Assembly: GCF_900112895.1 (NCBI RefSeq)
Contig: NZ_FONL01000002.1
Coordinates: forward strand, 226,061 to 290,060
Origin: Succiniclasticum ruminis DSM 9236
GTDB lineage: Bacteria > Bacillota > Negativicutes > Acidaminococcales > Acidaminococcaceae
Length of the DNA: 64,000 nt
Direction: 5' to 3'
The notes beneath the pieces are model-generated. The model was not told where the DNA came from. It saw nothing but the letters and a program-made list of their open reading frames with translations, and searched no databases. Positions within the stretch are counted from its first letter, which is position 1, and every line of letters starts with the position of its first letter. Position numbers and translations under genes: made by a program. Shown here one piece after another: positions 1 to 8,697 of the stretch.

Positions 1-775
1 CCATGCTGCGTCCCATAACCGCAACCTTGCGTCTGAATTTGACGGCCGTATCGCAGATCTGCTGGATGCGGTGCACATTGGACGAGAACGTGGCAACAAT
101 GATACGGTGCTTTGCATGGCGGAATTCGTTATCAAACGTTTCCCCCACAAACTTTTCGCTCTGGGTATAACCGGGACGTTCCGCGTTCGTACTGTCTGCC
201 ATCATTAAAAGGACGCCGCGGTCACCGTATTCCGCGAAACGGTTCAGTTCCATCACCTGTCCGTCTACCGGCGTCTGGTCGATCTTAAAGTCGCCGGTGT
301 GAACAATGAGACCTACCGGTGTATGGATCGCCATGCCAATCGCGTCAGGGATACTGTGGTTGACCCGCATGAATTCCAGTTTAAAAACGCCGGCCCGCAC
401 ACGGTCGCCGGACTTTATTACATTTAAATTGGCGGTAGAAACCCCCGCCTCCTCCAGGCGCCCCTCCAGAATGCCGAGAGTCAACGCAGTGCCGTAAACC
501 GGCACATCCAGCTGTTTCAGAATAAAAGGCAGCGCGCCGATATGATCTTCATGACCGTGGGTCAGAAAAATACCTCTCAGTTTATCCTGATTTTCAATTA
601 AATAGGTAATATCGGGAATTACCAGATCGATTCCCAGCATATCGTCTTCAGGGAACATTAAACCGGCGTCAATCAGGATGATATCGTTACCATAACGGAA
701 CGCCGTCATGTTCTTCCCGATTTCGCCGAGGCCGCCTAACGGTATGATATTAAGTTTATTTGAGACCTTATCCAA
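1..775 (-). CDS. rnj: Ribonuclease J, N-terminal part (cut by window edge)
   Basis: RNase J is a metallo-beta-lactamase/beta-CASP ribonuclease with endo- and 5'-to-3' exonuclease activity, central to mRNA decay and rRNA processing in Firmicutes. Reading leftward, the protein opens DKVSNKLNIIPLGG and has the zinc-binding THGHEDH motif near residue 76, with the expected GGLGEIGKN start of the beta-lactamase fold. The first codon is TTG at 775, chosen because GGAGG lies a few bases upstream and no ATG fits the family N-terminus. About 258 codons are visible and the C-terminal beta-CASP remainder and RNA-binding tail are outside the window. Family assignment is secure; whether it is J1 or J2 cannot be told. 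Confidence 0.93.
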   Translation of the reverse strand, partial: MDKVSNKLNIIPLGGLGEIGKNMTAFRYGNDIILIDAGLMFPEDDMLGIDLVIPDITYLIENQDKLRGIFLTHGHEDHIGALPFILKQLDVPVYGTALTLGILEGRLEEAGVSTANLNVIKSGDRVRAGVFKLEFMRVNHSIPDAIGMAIHTPVGLIVHTGDFKIDQTPVDGQVMELNRFAEYGDRGVLLMMADSTNAERPGYTQSEKFVGETFDNEFRHAKHRIIVATFSSNVHRIQQICDTAVKFRRKVAVMGRSM

Positions 776-822
776 AATTTACCTCCATATATAAAATTTC
801 CGCTCATTTCAACTCTGCTGTT

Positions 823-851
823 ATTATACTGCAATTAAATCGGAAAAACAA
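823..851 (-). promoter_or_regulatory. Promoter of rnj
   Basis: On the minus strand TTGTTT (846-851) is separated by exactly 17 bp from a perfect TATAAT (823-828), about 48 bp upstream of the rnj TTG start. The rest of the 776-1149 gap is AT-rich and shows only this promoter and the terminator at 1013-1089. Confidence 0.6.
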
Positions 852-1012
852 CGTTTCCGCTTCTTTAACAGCGTTTAAATGTGAGAAAAATGTGAACTTT
901 AATCATAATCGGGCAAAATTTATATAAATATTTCCAATTCCGGGCTGGTGGAGATTACATTCCGGCAATTTTAATCTTCCTATTTATTAAAATGATTTTT
1001 AAAAACAGCCAT

Positions 1013-1089
1013 GATAAAAATAAACGCACCGGCCTGCTCATGCGAACCTTATCGTGAGAAAGGAGGGAAAAGGAAGAACGGCCGGTGCG
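1013..1089 (-). terminator. Long-loop intrinsic terminator of the TRAP operon
   Basis: A perfect 10-bp inverted repeat (CGCACCGGCC at 1025-1034 with its complement at 1080-1089) encloses a loop of about 45 nt. On the minus strand it is followed by the U-rich stretch TTTATTTTTAT, 60 bp after the permease stop. The loop is unusually long, so it may fold further. Confidence 0.6.
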
Positions 1090-1149
1090 AAAGAAAAACG
1101 TATTAAATTGTTAAAACAAATAAAGCATTATTACACAGCTCTCTGATTC

Positions 1150-3120
1150 TTAATCGTCAGAACCCACTTTCAGGGCGCCGCCCTTGTTGCGTTTCTGCCA
1201 CAGGAACCCCAGCGCAAGCACAGCCACGCCTGCGATATCGGTCATAGTCCCCGGAATAATCAGGCAGAGGCCGCCCAGGAAGAATACGATACGCTGCAGC
1301 GCGTTCAACGGATGCTGACAGAAACCGATCATGGCCAGGGACAGACCCCACATACCGAGAATGGCGGTGACCATGGACAGCAACACCGTAAAGGCCGTCG
1401 CGTTGATCATCAGTAATTCTGGCGCCAGTACGAAAATGTACGGAACGATGAAAGCCGCAATCGCCAGTTTCGCCGCATTGACGCCGGTCTTCATGGGATT
1501 GGCGCCGGCGATGCCGGAACCTGCGTAAGCCGCCAGGGCAACCGGAGGCGTAACGTCGGCTACGATACCGAAGTAGAACGCGAACATGTGCGCCGCCAGA
1601 ACCGGGACATTCATCTGTACCAGTGCAGGTGCTGCAATAGTAGACGTGATTACATAGTTAGCGGTGGTGGGAACGCCCATGCCCAGGATCAGCGAAGTAA
1701 TCATGGTGAAGAACATGGCCGGCAGTAACTGGCCGCCTGCCAGATCCAGCAGCGCGGTAGCCAGTTTCAGGCCGACGCCGGTCTTGGTGACGACGCCGAT
1801 GATGATACCGGCGGTGGCGCAGGCAATCAGTACGCCCAGCACACCTTTGGAACCGTTAATCAGACCGTTGACAAAATCCGTGGGGGTAATGCGCGTACTC
1901 TTACGCAGGCAGGCGCAGATGATAGTCAGGGCAATGGCATACAGAGCGGCCCGCATGGGGGTATAACCGGTAACCAGCAGGTACACGATGATGATCAGGG
2001 GAATGGCCAGATGGCCTTTTTCCCGCAGCAGCTCGCCAAACTTCGGCAACTCTTCCCTGGGGGTACCCTTTAAGCCGTATTTTTTCGCTTCAAAATGAAC
2101 GCCGATCCAGATACCGGTGTAATACAGCACCGCCGGAATCACGGCCGCCTTGACTACATCAATATAAGGAACGCCTACGAATTCCGCCATCAGGAAAGCC
2201 GCCGCGCCCATAACGGGGGGCATCAGCTGGCCGCCAGTGGAAGCCGCCGCTTCTACCGCGCCGGCGAAAGCGGGACGGTAACCCAGCTTTTTCATCATGG
2301 GGATGGTAAAAGAACCGGTACCTGCCACATTGGCTACGGAAGAACCGGATACCGTACCCATCAGTCCGGAAGACAGGACTGCAACCTTGGCGGGACCGCC
2401 TACTGCCCAGCCTGCCAGGGCGTTAGCCGTATCGATGAAGAACTTGCCGAGACCAGTAGCTTCCAGATAGGCGCCGAACAGGATGAACAGATAAATAAAG
2501 GTGGACGATACGCCCATCGGCACGCCGAAGATACCTTCTGTGGTAAAGTACAGATGGCTGACCAGTTCGTCAAAGCCGACACCGCGGTGCGCCATGATGC
2601 CGGGCATATAGGGACCGGCAAAAGCATATGCCAGGAAGACCAGCGCCACGGTGATCATGGGCCAGCCAACCGTGCGGCGGGCCGCTTCAAATACCAGCAC
2701 GATACCCAGGATACCTACCATGATATCCGTTTCGGTATTCATGCCGGCCCGGAGCACCAGCTCATCGTATTGAAAGAAAATATACATCGTCGCAAACACG
2801 CTGAGCACCGCAAATACCAGGTCCACCGGATGCATGGACTTTCTCGACCAGCTCGCCCGTCCCGGATACAGCAGGTAGATCAGCGCCATACCGAAACACA
2901 GATGGATCGTACGCTGCAAATGCGCGTCCAAGACGCCGAAGATACCGGTATACAGCTGGAAGCAGGCAAACAGGATGCAGATGGCGGAGATCACATATCC
3001 CCAGAATCCGTCCGGTTCCCGCTTGTTCGACTCTTTATCAAATTTCTGCATCACCTCTTCGGCAGACATTTCTGCCGGAGCGTCAGTTGTTTTCTTTTTC
3101 AAATCGTCCACAGGCCTCAC
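1150..3120 (-). CDS. TRAP transporter permease, 4TM/12TM fusion (TAXI type)
   Basis: Integral membrane component of a tripartite ATP-independent periplasmic transporter, which uses the sodium or proton gradient to import a solute handed over by a binding protein. At 656 residues it fuses the small DctQ-like 4TM part (about residues 40-150) to the large DctM-like 12TM part, an arrangement typical of TAXI systems. Hydrophobic segments run through the whole length, with glycine-rich DctM signatures such as SGSSVANVAGTG and GMGVPTTANY. It is the last gene after the TAXI binding lipoprotein and the DUF1850 protein. The substrate cannot be read from sequence; glutamate or other C4/C5 organic acids are common for the family. 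Confidence 0.93.
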   Translation of the reverse strand: MRPVDDLKKKTTDAPAEMSAEEVMQKFDKESNKREPDGFWGYVISAICILFACFQLYTGIFGVLDAHLQRTIHLCFGMALIYLLYPGRASWSRKSMHPVDLVFAVLSVFATMYIFFQYDELVLRAGMNTETDIMVGILGIVLVFEAARRTVGWPMITVALVFLAYAFAGPYMPGIMAHRGVGFDELVSHLYFTTEGIFGVPMGVSSTFIYLFILFGAYLEATGLGKFFIDTANALAGWAVGGPAKVAVLSSGLMGTVSGSSVANVAGTGSFTIPMMKKLGYRPAFAGAVEAAASTGGQLMPPVMGAAAFLMAEFVGVPYIDVVKAAVIPAVLYYTGIWIGVHFEAKKYGLKGTPREELPKFGELLREKGHLAIPLIIIVYLLVTGYTPMRAALYAIALTIICACLRKSTRITPTDFVNGLINGSKGVLGVLIACATAGIIIGVVTKTGVGLKLATALLDLAGGQLLPAMFFTMITSLILGMGVPTTANYVITSTIAAPALVQMNVPVLAAHMFAFYFGIVADVTPPVALAAYAGSGIAGANPMKTGVNAAKLAIAAFIVPYIFVLAPELLMINATAFTVLLSMVTAILGMWGLSLAMIGFCQHPLNALQRIVFFLGGLCLIIPGTMTDIAGVAVLALGFLWQKRNKGGALKVGSDD

Positions 3121-3207
3121 CGCCTTCTCTAAAAATTATTGGGAATTAAAAAAGGTTTACAGATTTTCCAAAAGGAATTTCAGAATCAGTTCACTACATA
3201 TTTTACG

Positions 3208-3756
3208 TTATTTCGTCAGTGACAGCAGCCAATACTGATAACGCTTCATAACTTTAACTTCTACCAGGGTTCCCTGCCCGTACAGCGGACATAAATCATA
3301 GGTTACGTCCTTGTGGATGATCTTTGGCATCGCCTGTACGGCAGTCCGGAACTTAAGATATTTATAAGGCCGGTTCATTTCCAGGTCGAATTTGCCATCT
3401 TTCTTCAGGCTTGTAAACGTTCCTTCCGAAGGATCATACGGAAGCCCCACGCCTAACGACTCATAGGTCGTATGGGTCATGGTCATATCATCCACGCCGT
3501 TGACCCGGAAATATTCATCCACCGGAGTCTGCTGGACAGAATGCTTATAATGATAGCTCCATTCCCCACCCTTTTCCACGGCGAAATACCGGACCGGGAG
3601 ATTATTTTCAGGCAGCAGCACCACCAGCAGCCGGTTCCCGTACCAGGTTGCCAGTACCGCAACAACCGCCAGCAGTACTACAAAAGCAGGATGTTTGAAA
3701 AAAGACCGGGCCCCGGTGGACGCCGGAGTCCGGTCTGTACTTGTGTGATCCATCAA
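3208..3756 (-). CDS. DUF1850 membrane-anchored protein of a TAXI-TRAP operon
   Basis: 182-residue protein with one N-terminal membrane segment (about residues 26-50), an external domain with the pattern GGEWSYHYKHSVQQTPVDEY, and a second conserved block around YDPSEG. These features match DUF1850, small proteins repeatedly found between TAXI binding-protein and permease genes and thought to act as accessory transporter subunits. It starts 3 bp after the binding-protein stop, so co-translation is likely, and the permease begins 87 bp further on. Function beyond association with the transporter is unknown. Confidence 0.8.
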   Translation of the reverse strand: MMDHTSTDRTPASTGARSFFKHPAFVVLLAVVAVLATWYGNRLLVVLLPENNLPVRYFAVEKGGEWSYHYKHSVQQTPVDEYFRVNGVDDMTMTHTTYESLGVGLPYDPSEGTFTSLKKDGKFDLEMNRPYKYLKFRTAVQAMPKIIHKDVTYDLCPLYGQGTLVEVKVMKRYQYWLLSLTK

Positions 3757-3759
3757 AAA

Positions 3760-4743
3760 TTACTTCTCGTTGAAGAATTTTTCCGCGCCGGCATTCAGTT
3801 TAATGGACATACCATCTTTACCGGTTTCTTTGGTGATGTTCTTGGATACGTTATGAGCAGCTTTCATACGGTCCAGGTTGCCATACAATGCTTTTACTAC
3901 AGCGTAACCGGTGTCGGCATCCATCTTATCGGTAACAGCCAGCATGCATTTTACAGCAACAGCAGCAGTATCGGTTTCAACCTTGTTGTAGGTCTTGGCC
4001 GGAATGGTAACTTTGGTGTAGTACGGATACTTGGCAATCAGCTTGTCAGCAATGTCAGCGGCTACGCTTACCATTACCACTTCATGCTGGGTAGCAAGGT
4101 CCTGGATAGCAGCAGTCGGGAAACCGGCTACTACGAAGCCTGCGTCAACGTTGCCGTCTTTCAGGGCGGAAGCAGCTTCGCCGAAGGACAGGTACTGGGG
4201 TTTGATGTCTTTATAGGTGATGCCCGCAATGTTCAGGATCTGACGGGCGTTTGCTTCGGTACCGGAGCCGGCAGCGCCTACGGCAACTCTCTTGCCTTTC
4301 AGGTCAGCAACGGTCTTGATACCGGTTTTTTTGGTGGTAACGATCTGAACGGTTTCCGGATACAGGGTAGCCAGGCCTTTCAGAGATTCAACTTTTTTGT
4401 CTTTGAACATTTCTGTTCCGGTTGCGGCATAGTAAGCAATATCGTTCTGGATGAACGCAATGTCAACTTTGCCTTCCTTCAACAGGTTTACGTTGGCAAC
4501 AGAAGCACCGGTGGACTGAGCGGAAGCATTCGCGCCTTTCAGGTTTTTGTTCAGGATGTCAGCCAGCGCGCCGCCTAACGGATAATAGGTACCCGCAGTA
4601 CCGCCGGTAGCAATGTTAATGAATTTTTTGCCACCGTCAGCAGCCGGTTTCGGAGCTTCTTTTTTCTTGTCTCCGCCACCGCAGCCGGCCAGTACGGAAC
4701 CAATAACCGCGAAGGCCATCAGGAACGCCAAAAACTTTTTCAT
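3760..4743 (-). CDS. TAXI-family TRAP solute-binding lipoprotein
   Basis: Extracytoplasmic solute receptor delivering ligand to the TRAP permease. The 327-residue precursor has a lipoprotein signal peptide ending in the lipobox VLAGC (Cys20), then a charged linker (GGGDKKKEAPKP) and a periplasmic type II binding-protein fold. The signature INIATGGTAGTYYPLGGALADIL at the start of the mature domain is diagnostic of the TAXI (TRAP-associated extracytoplasmic immunogenic) family. A GGGAGG-type ribosome site lies just upstream of the ATG. It is the first gene of the operon, ahead of the DUF1850 protein and the fused permease. Ligand unknown. Confidence 0.93.
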   Translation of the reverse strand: MKKFLAFLMAFAVIGSVLAGCGGGDKKKEAPKPAADGGKKFINIATGGTAGTYYPLGGALADILNKNLKGANASAQSTGASVANVNLLKEGKVDIAFIQNDIAYYAATGTEMFKDKKVESLKGLATLYPETVQIVTTKKTGIKTVADLKGKRVAVGAAGSGTEANARQILNIAGITYKDIKPQYLSFGEAASALKDGNVDAGFVVAGFPTAAIQDLATQHEVVMVSVAADIADKLIAKYPYYTKVTIPAKTYNKVETDTAAVAVKCMLAVTDKMDADTGYAVVKALYGNLDRMKAAHNVSKNITKETGKDGMSIKLNAGAEKFFNEK

Positions 4744-4870
4744 AGAAAAATCCCTCCCTTTCGCTTACAGCAAAAAATACCTACTAATGCTAATTAAATT
4801 CGCATTCAATTATATGTTCTCTGTTTCTTTTAAAATTCCTGCTTATACAAAATTATTTTTTTAAAGAATA

Positions 4871-4880
4871 TTGTATACAA
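4871..4880. promoter_or_regulatory. Perfect 10-bp palindrome, possible regulator operator
   Basis: TTGTATACAA lies in the 220-bp gap between the divergent TAXI operon and the 4964 gene. Its core resembles operators bound by GntR-type regulators of transport operons, and a half-site (TACAA) occurs again near 4846. A TATAAT on the minus strand at 4809-4814 could be the operon -10, but no good -35 accompanies it. Operator function is inference. Confidence 0.35.
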
Positions 4881-4963
4881 AATCTTTGAATTCACTCTTT
4901 CCCATTAAAAAAGTTTGTGTTAAAATATGTGACGACAAAATTTATTAAAGGAAGTGTGACGTA

Positions 4964-5308
4964 ATGAATAGTGCACCTGTTTACAAATTGCGGTTAGCCC
5001 GCACCCTCTACAATAACTTTTTCCGCGCCCGCCTGCAGGACGCCAATGGCGAAGACGCCGGTCAGTTGCTGATCGTGCCCGGTCTCCCTCTGGACCGCAG
5101 CCAGCTCCCGGAGAACGCTCCGGAAGCAGATCCTTACCTCCTGGTAATCGTAGAAGACGCCAACATCAACAAAAACAATGTCATCGACTTTGAAGAAGGA
5201 GTATCCCGGGCCGTACTGTCAAAATTTACGACGGAAACCACCTCTTTCAACCACTGTGAATTTTACTATCCCTCCCCCGCATTCTACTTTGCGCAGGAAG
5301 AAGAATAA
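4964..5308 (+). CDS. Conserved hypothetical protein, 114 aa
   Basis: Soluble acidic protein with no signal peptide, membrane segment or recognised motif; the C-terminus is rich in aromatic and acidic residues (FYYPSPAFYFAQEEE). The start is supported by AAAGGAAG nine bases before the ATG. It is monocistronic, divergent from the TAXI-TRAP operon and convergent with sucD, and ends at a strong bidirectional hairpin. Base composition looks like its neighbours. I do not recognise the family. The ribosome site and good codon use argue that it is a real gene. Confidence 0.65.
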   Translation: MNSAPVYKLRLARTLYNNFFRARLQDANGEDAGQLLIVPGLPLDRSQLPENAPEADPYLLVIVEDANINKNNVIDFEEGVSRAVLSKFTTETTSFNHCEFYYPSPAFYFAQEEE

Positions 5309-5381
5309 CAAAAACGGATAACACGGAAAAACAATTTCACTAAGTAACAGCGGGAAATTTTATCGCGTATTACCTGAAAAA

Positions 5382-5423
5382 AAGGCAGAACTCTCATGAA
5401 GAAAGTTCTGCCTTCTTTTTTTA
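5382..5423. terminator. Bidirectional intrinsic terminator
   Basis: AAGGCAGAACT (5382-5392) pairs with AGTTCTGCCTT (5404-5414). It is flanked by A-rich sequence on the left and CTTTTTTTATTTT on the right, so it can stop both the plus-strand 114-aa gene and the minus-strand sucCD operon. Confidence 0.85.
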
Positions 5424-5425
5424 TT

Positions 5426-6331
5426 TTAGCAGGTATGGCACTTGTCGTACAGGCCAGCTTTCTTCAGTACCCGCACCGCAGTTTCGCCGATATGGGCAAC
5501 TGTGTCCGCCACTTCGATGCCTGCCGCGTTCAGCGCTTTGATCTTGTCGTCAGCAGTTCCCTTGCCGCCGCTGATAATGGCGCCCGCATGGCCCATGCGT
5601 TTGCCGGGAGGCGCCTGACGGCCGCTGATGAACCCGATAACCGGTTTCTTCATGTTGGCTTTGATCCACTCCGCCGCCTCTTCTTCCGCCGTGCCGCCGA
5701 TCTCGCCGATCATAATGACAGCCAGCGTATCGTCGTCCGCGTTAAAGGCTTCCAGGGCTTCGATGTAGTCCATGCCCTTAACCGGGTCGCCGCCCAGACC
5801 TACCGCGGTAGTCTGGCCGATGCCCGCCATAGTCAGCTGATAAGTTGCTTCATAGGTCAGGGTGCCGGAACGGCTGATAACGCCCACGTGGCCTTTCTTA
5901 TGAATGTATGTCGGCAGCAAGCCCAGACGGCATTCATCTACCGTTAGAATACCGGGGCAGTTGGGACCCAGCACACGGGTCTTCTTCCCTTTCATGTAAG
6001 CGCGTACTTTTACCATGTCCTGTACCGGGATATGCTCGGTGATGCAGCAGACAAAATCCAGGCCTGCGTCAATCGCTTCGCAAATGGCGTCCGCCGCAAA
6101 GCGGGCCGGAACATAAATCACAGAGGCGTTGCCGCCGGTAGCTTCTTTCGCTTCGCTTACCGTATTGAATACGGGAATCTTGCCCAGCACTTTTTCCCCG
6201 GCTTTACCCGGCGCTACGCCGGCTACCACATTCGTGCCGTACTCCAGCGCGATTTTTGTATGGAACGTGGCCTGACGGCCCGTGATGCCCTGCACGATGA
6301 GTTTTGTATCTTTTCCTACAAATACTGCCAT
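5426..6331 (-). CDS. sucD: Succinate-CoA ligase, alpha subunit
   Basis: Catalyses, with SucC, reversible succinate + CoA + NTP to succinyl-CoA + NDP + Pi. The 301-residue protein has the Rossmann CoA-binding domain at the N-terminus ([13 protein letters not shown]), the ligase domain motif SRSGTLTYE near residue 150, and the phosphohistidine region [10 protein letters not shown] near residue 245, whose His is transiently phosphorylated. It starts 3 bp downstream of sucC, so the two subunits are co-translated. In a propionate- or succinate-metabolising anaerobe this enzyme would link succinyl-CoA to substrate-level phosphorylation or succinate activation. Length and motifs are standard. Confidence 0.97.
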   Translation of the reverse strand: MAVFVGKDTKLIVQGITGRQATFHTKIALEYGTNVVAGVAPGKAGEKVLGKIPVFNTVSEAKEATGGNASVIYVPARFAADAICEAIDAGLDFVCCITEHIPVQDMVKVRAYMKGKKTRVLGPNCPGILTVDECRLGLLPTYIHKKGHVGVISRSGTLTYEATYQLTMAGIGQTTAVGLGGDPVKGMDYIEALEAFNADDDTLAVIMIGEIGGTAEEEAAEWIKANMKKPVIGFISGRQAPPGKRMGHAGAIISGGKGTADDKIKALNAAGIEVADTVAHIGETAVRVLKKAGLYDKCHTC

Positions 6332-6334
6332 CTT

Positions 6335-7534
6335 TTACGCCTCCTTTCCTTCCGCTCTCTTTGCTTTCAGTTCCGCCGCCAGCTTTACAGCCAGCTCCGC
6401 GCCCTCTTCCATCTTCTGAACCGCGTGGACCATGGGAAGGTTGGCTTCTTTCAAAATGCGGCGGCCCTCTTCATGATTGGTGCCGTCCAGACGGGCGATG
6501 ACCGGAACTTTGAGGCCTACTACCTTGGCCGCTTCCACGATACCGCCGGCGATCACGTCGCATTTGTTGATGCCGCCGAAGATGTTTACAAACACGCTGC
6601 AGACCTGGTCATCGGACTGCATGATGCGGAAGGCTTCCGCAATCTTTTCCACCGTACTGTCGCCGCCTACGTCCAGGAAGTTGGCCGGCTCGCCGCCGTA
6701 GAATTTGATGATGTCCACCGTGGCCATGGCCAGTCCCGCGCCGTTTACCATGCAGGCTACGTCGCCGCCCAGGTTTACATAGGACAGGGATGCCTTGGCC
6801 GCCGCTCTTTCCTTCGGGTCCTCTTCCGCTTCGTCGCGCAGCGCCTCAATTTCCGGATGACGGAAAATCGCCGCGTCGTCAAACTGCAGCTTGGCGTCCA
6901 GGGCCATTACTTTATTGTCCACCGTCACCACCAGCGGATTGCATTCCGCCAGGGTGCAGTCTTTTTCCACAAACAGGTTGTAGAGATCCATCATGCATTT
7001 CTGCGCTTTGGCGATGACCTTGTCTTTGAACTTCAGGTTATAGGCCATGCGTTTGGTCTGGAACGGCATCAGCCCGATGGTGGGATCGATGTATTCCTTG
7101 AAAATACGGTCAGGCATCTCGGCCGCCACTTTTTCAATTTCCATGCCGCCTTCGGAACTGCCCATCATAACAACCTGCGCAGTCTCGCGGTCAATGACGA
7201 AACCAAGGTAATACTCTTTTTCAATGTTGCTGCCCTCTTCTACTAAAAGACGGTTGACCATCTTCCCTTCCGGACCGGTCTGGTGGGTTACCAGCACTTT
7301 GCCCAAAATCTGGGAAGCATAATATTTTACTTCATCAATGTTGTGAGCCAGCTTTACGCCGCCCGCCTTTCCGCGGCCGCCTGCGTGGATCTGCGCTTTA
7401 ACGACAGCAATCGGCGTGTCAAAATCTTTGGCGATACGGGCCGCTTCTTCCGGACTGAAAGCCGGGCTGCCGTTGGGCACGCTGATGCCGTACATCTTCA
7501 TGATCTGTTTTGCCTGATACTCATGAATTTTCAA
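6335..7534 (-). CDS. sucC: Succinate-CoA ligase, beta subunit
   Basis: ADP/GDP-forming beta subunit, 399 residues. The N-terminal ATP-grasp domain starts [16 protein letters not shown] and includes [15 protein letters not shown], which contacts the nucleotide. The C-terminal CoA-ligase domain has [24 protein letters not shown] stands 7 bases before the ATG. It is first in the sucCD operon behind a 160-nt leader that contains a terminator-like hairpin (7647-7681), so transcription into the operon may be attenuated. Nothing is missing relative to family length. Confidence 0.97.
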   Translation of the reverse strand: MKIHEYQAKQIMKMYGISVPNGSPAFSPEEAARIAKDFDTPIAVVKAQIHAGGRGKAGGVKLAHNIDEVKYYASQILGKVLVTHQTGPEGKMVNRLLVEEGSNIEKEYYLGFVIDRETAQVVMMGSSEGGMEIEKVAAEMPDRIFKEYIDPTIGLMPFQTKRMAYNLKFKDKVIAKAQKCMMDLYNLFVEKDCTLAECNPLVVTVDNKVMALDAKLQFDDAAIFRHPEIEALRDEAEEDPKERAAAKASLSYVNLGGDVACMVNGAGLAMATVDIIKFYGGEPANFLDVGGDSTVEKIAEAFRIMQSDDQVCSVFVNIFGGINKCDVIAGGIVEAAKVVGLKVPVIARLDGTNHEEGRRILKEANLPMVHAVQKMEEGAELAVKLAAELKAKRAEGKEA

Positions 7535-7646
7535 AATGATGTCCCTCCTTTAGATTTGGTGTTCATTTGTGTTACGCTTCGCTGCCTCTCTGCCATTCCC
7601 GGAATTTTTTATAATTCCGGAAACAGCCGGAAGAATATAACTTTTT

Positions 7647-7681
7647 AAAAAAATTGCCGTACGTGAAAACGGTTACGTACG
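7647..7681 (-). terminator. Terminator-like hairpin in the sucCD leader
   Basis: On the minus strand CGTACGT (7675-7681) pairs with ACGTACG (7658-7664) across a 10-nt loop, followed by GCAA and seven T (7647-7653). The hairpin is downstream of the predicted sucC promoter by only about a dozen nucleotides, so it reads as an attenuator of sucCD. It would also stop transcripts arriving from the 7833 gene. A second hairpin (GGAATT/AATTCC, around 7601-7620) follows in the leader. Confidence 0.55.
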
Positions 7682-7700
7682 ACAGCATTGTTACATTATT

Positions 7701-7729
7701 ATTATCGTATTTTTTACATAAAATGTCAA
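7701..7729 (-). promoter_or_regulatory. Promoter of sucCD
   Basis: Perfect -35 TTGACA (7724-7729), 17-bp spacer and -10 GATAAT (7701-7706) on the minus strand, giving a predicted start near 7694 and a leader of about 160 nt. The remainder of the 7535-7832 gap holds only the leader hairpins and a weak AACGG/CCGTT hairpin near 7770-7785. Confidence 0.7.
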
Positions 7730-7832
7730 TTGTTTTTAAGGTTCCCGGCAGATGCTTCTTACTGTCATTCCAAAACGGAATACCGTTCTCACGCGTAAGA
7801 TAACGCCATGCTTCCAGACAGACACCTTTTAC

Positions 7833-8675
7833 TCATTGCGCCTGCATCCGGGCTGCTTTAGACTGTAATTCCAGGCTGCGGACGGAAATGTTGACTCGCT
7901 GGACCTGCATCCCTGTCATGGATTCTACCCTTGTTTTAATTTTACGCTGTAACAGACGTGCCACTTCGAAAACCTTTACGCCGTAATACAGGTTAACTTC
8001 AACATGGACAGCCAGACCTTTATTATCGGTGCGGCGGCGTACGTGGATATAATGGATCTTCGCCACACCTACCATGCGCTGCACGATCAGGTTGATGATA
8101 TCCTCAATCACGTAGTCGGATATCAGGATCGTCCCGTAATAGCTGAAAGCCGGCCGCACGATAGAACGGCTTTCCCGGCGCTCGTTTTTATTTTTGGAAA
8201 AAATATTATAAGGAAGGTTGGCAAAAAAACCGCTGAAGTGCTGCTTTAATTCCACCGTCGGTACGGGCACGATGTGCTTGCCGTAACGCAGCCTGGACTC
8301 ATGCGCCTTTTTGATTTCCTGTTTGGAAGCAATGTCCGTAATATAAATTGTCTTTAACGGGTCGGGCAGGACCAGACGCGCCGTGATCTTACTGATCATA
8401 CGGTCCGACGTGGCAATAATCAGGATACGGCGTATACTGGAACGCGCCAGCGCTTCGCGAACTGCTGAAGCATGGCTGTCTTCATAAAAGATGGCGCGTT
8501 TTACCGCCTGCACCCGGTTCTGTTCACTTTTTGCCGAAGTACCGCCTAAAATCTTTGATCCCTGTATCAGCAGACCGTCGTCAATAATCGCATCGCAATG
8601 ATACTGGTGCGCCACCCCGATGGCGCGATGACTTTTTCCCGAACCGCTGGGACCGACAAACGCAACAACTTCCAT
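7833..8675 (-). CDS. P-loop ATPase fused to an Asp23/Gls24-like domain
   Basis: 280-residue cytoplasmic protein. Residues 1-20 hold a Walker A motif (GPSGSGKS) and residues 94-100 a hydrophobic strand (RILIIATSD) resembling a nucleotide-binding fold. The C-terminal third (ISDYVIEDIINLIVQRMVGV, then VHVEVNLYYGVKVFEVARLLQRKIKTRVESMTG) strongly resembles Asp23/Gls24 envelope-stress proteins. I start it at 8675 because GGAG stands 7 bases before that ATG; an upstream in-frame ATG at 8708 would overlap the preceding gene and has no ribosome site. It follows the PHP phosphoesterase gene by 22 bp, likely in one transcript. Function unknown; the fusion is the notable point. Confidence 0.7.
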   Translation of the reverse strand: MEVVAFVGPSGSGKSHRAIGVAHQYHCDAIIDDGLLIQGSKILGGTSAKSEQNRVQAVKRAIFYEDSHASAVREALARSSIRRILIIATSDRMISKITARLVLPDPLKTIYITDIASKQEIKKAHESRLRYGKHIVPVPTVELKQHFSGFFANLPYNIFSKNKNERRESRSIVRPAFSYYGTILISDYVIEDIINLIVQRMVGVAKIHYIHVRRRTDNKGLAVHVEVNLYYGVKVFEVARLLQRKIKTRVESMTGMQVQRVNISVRSLELQSKAARMQAQ

Positions 8676-8697
8676 CGTAAATCTCCGCTGCCTGATA

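Noticed and set aside
2095..3132. Long plus-strand open frame opposite the TRAP permease
   Set aside because: Shadow of a clear membrane-protein gene; composition rich in His, Gln and Arg, no start signal.
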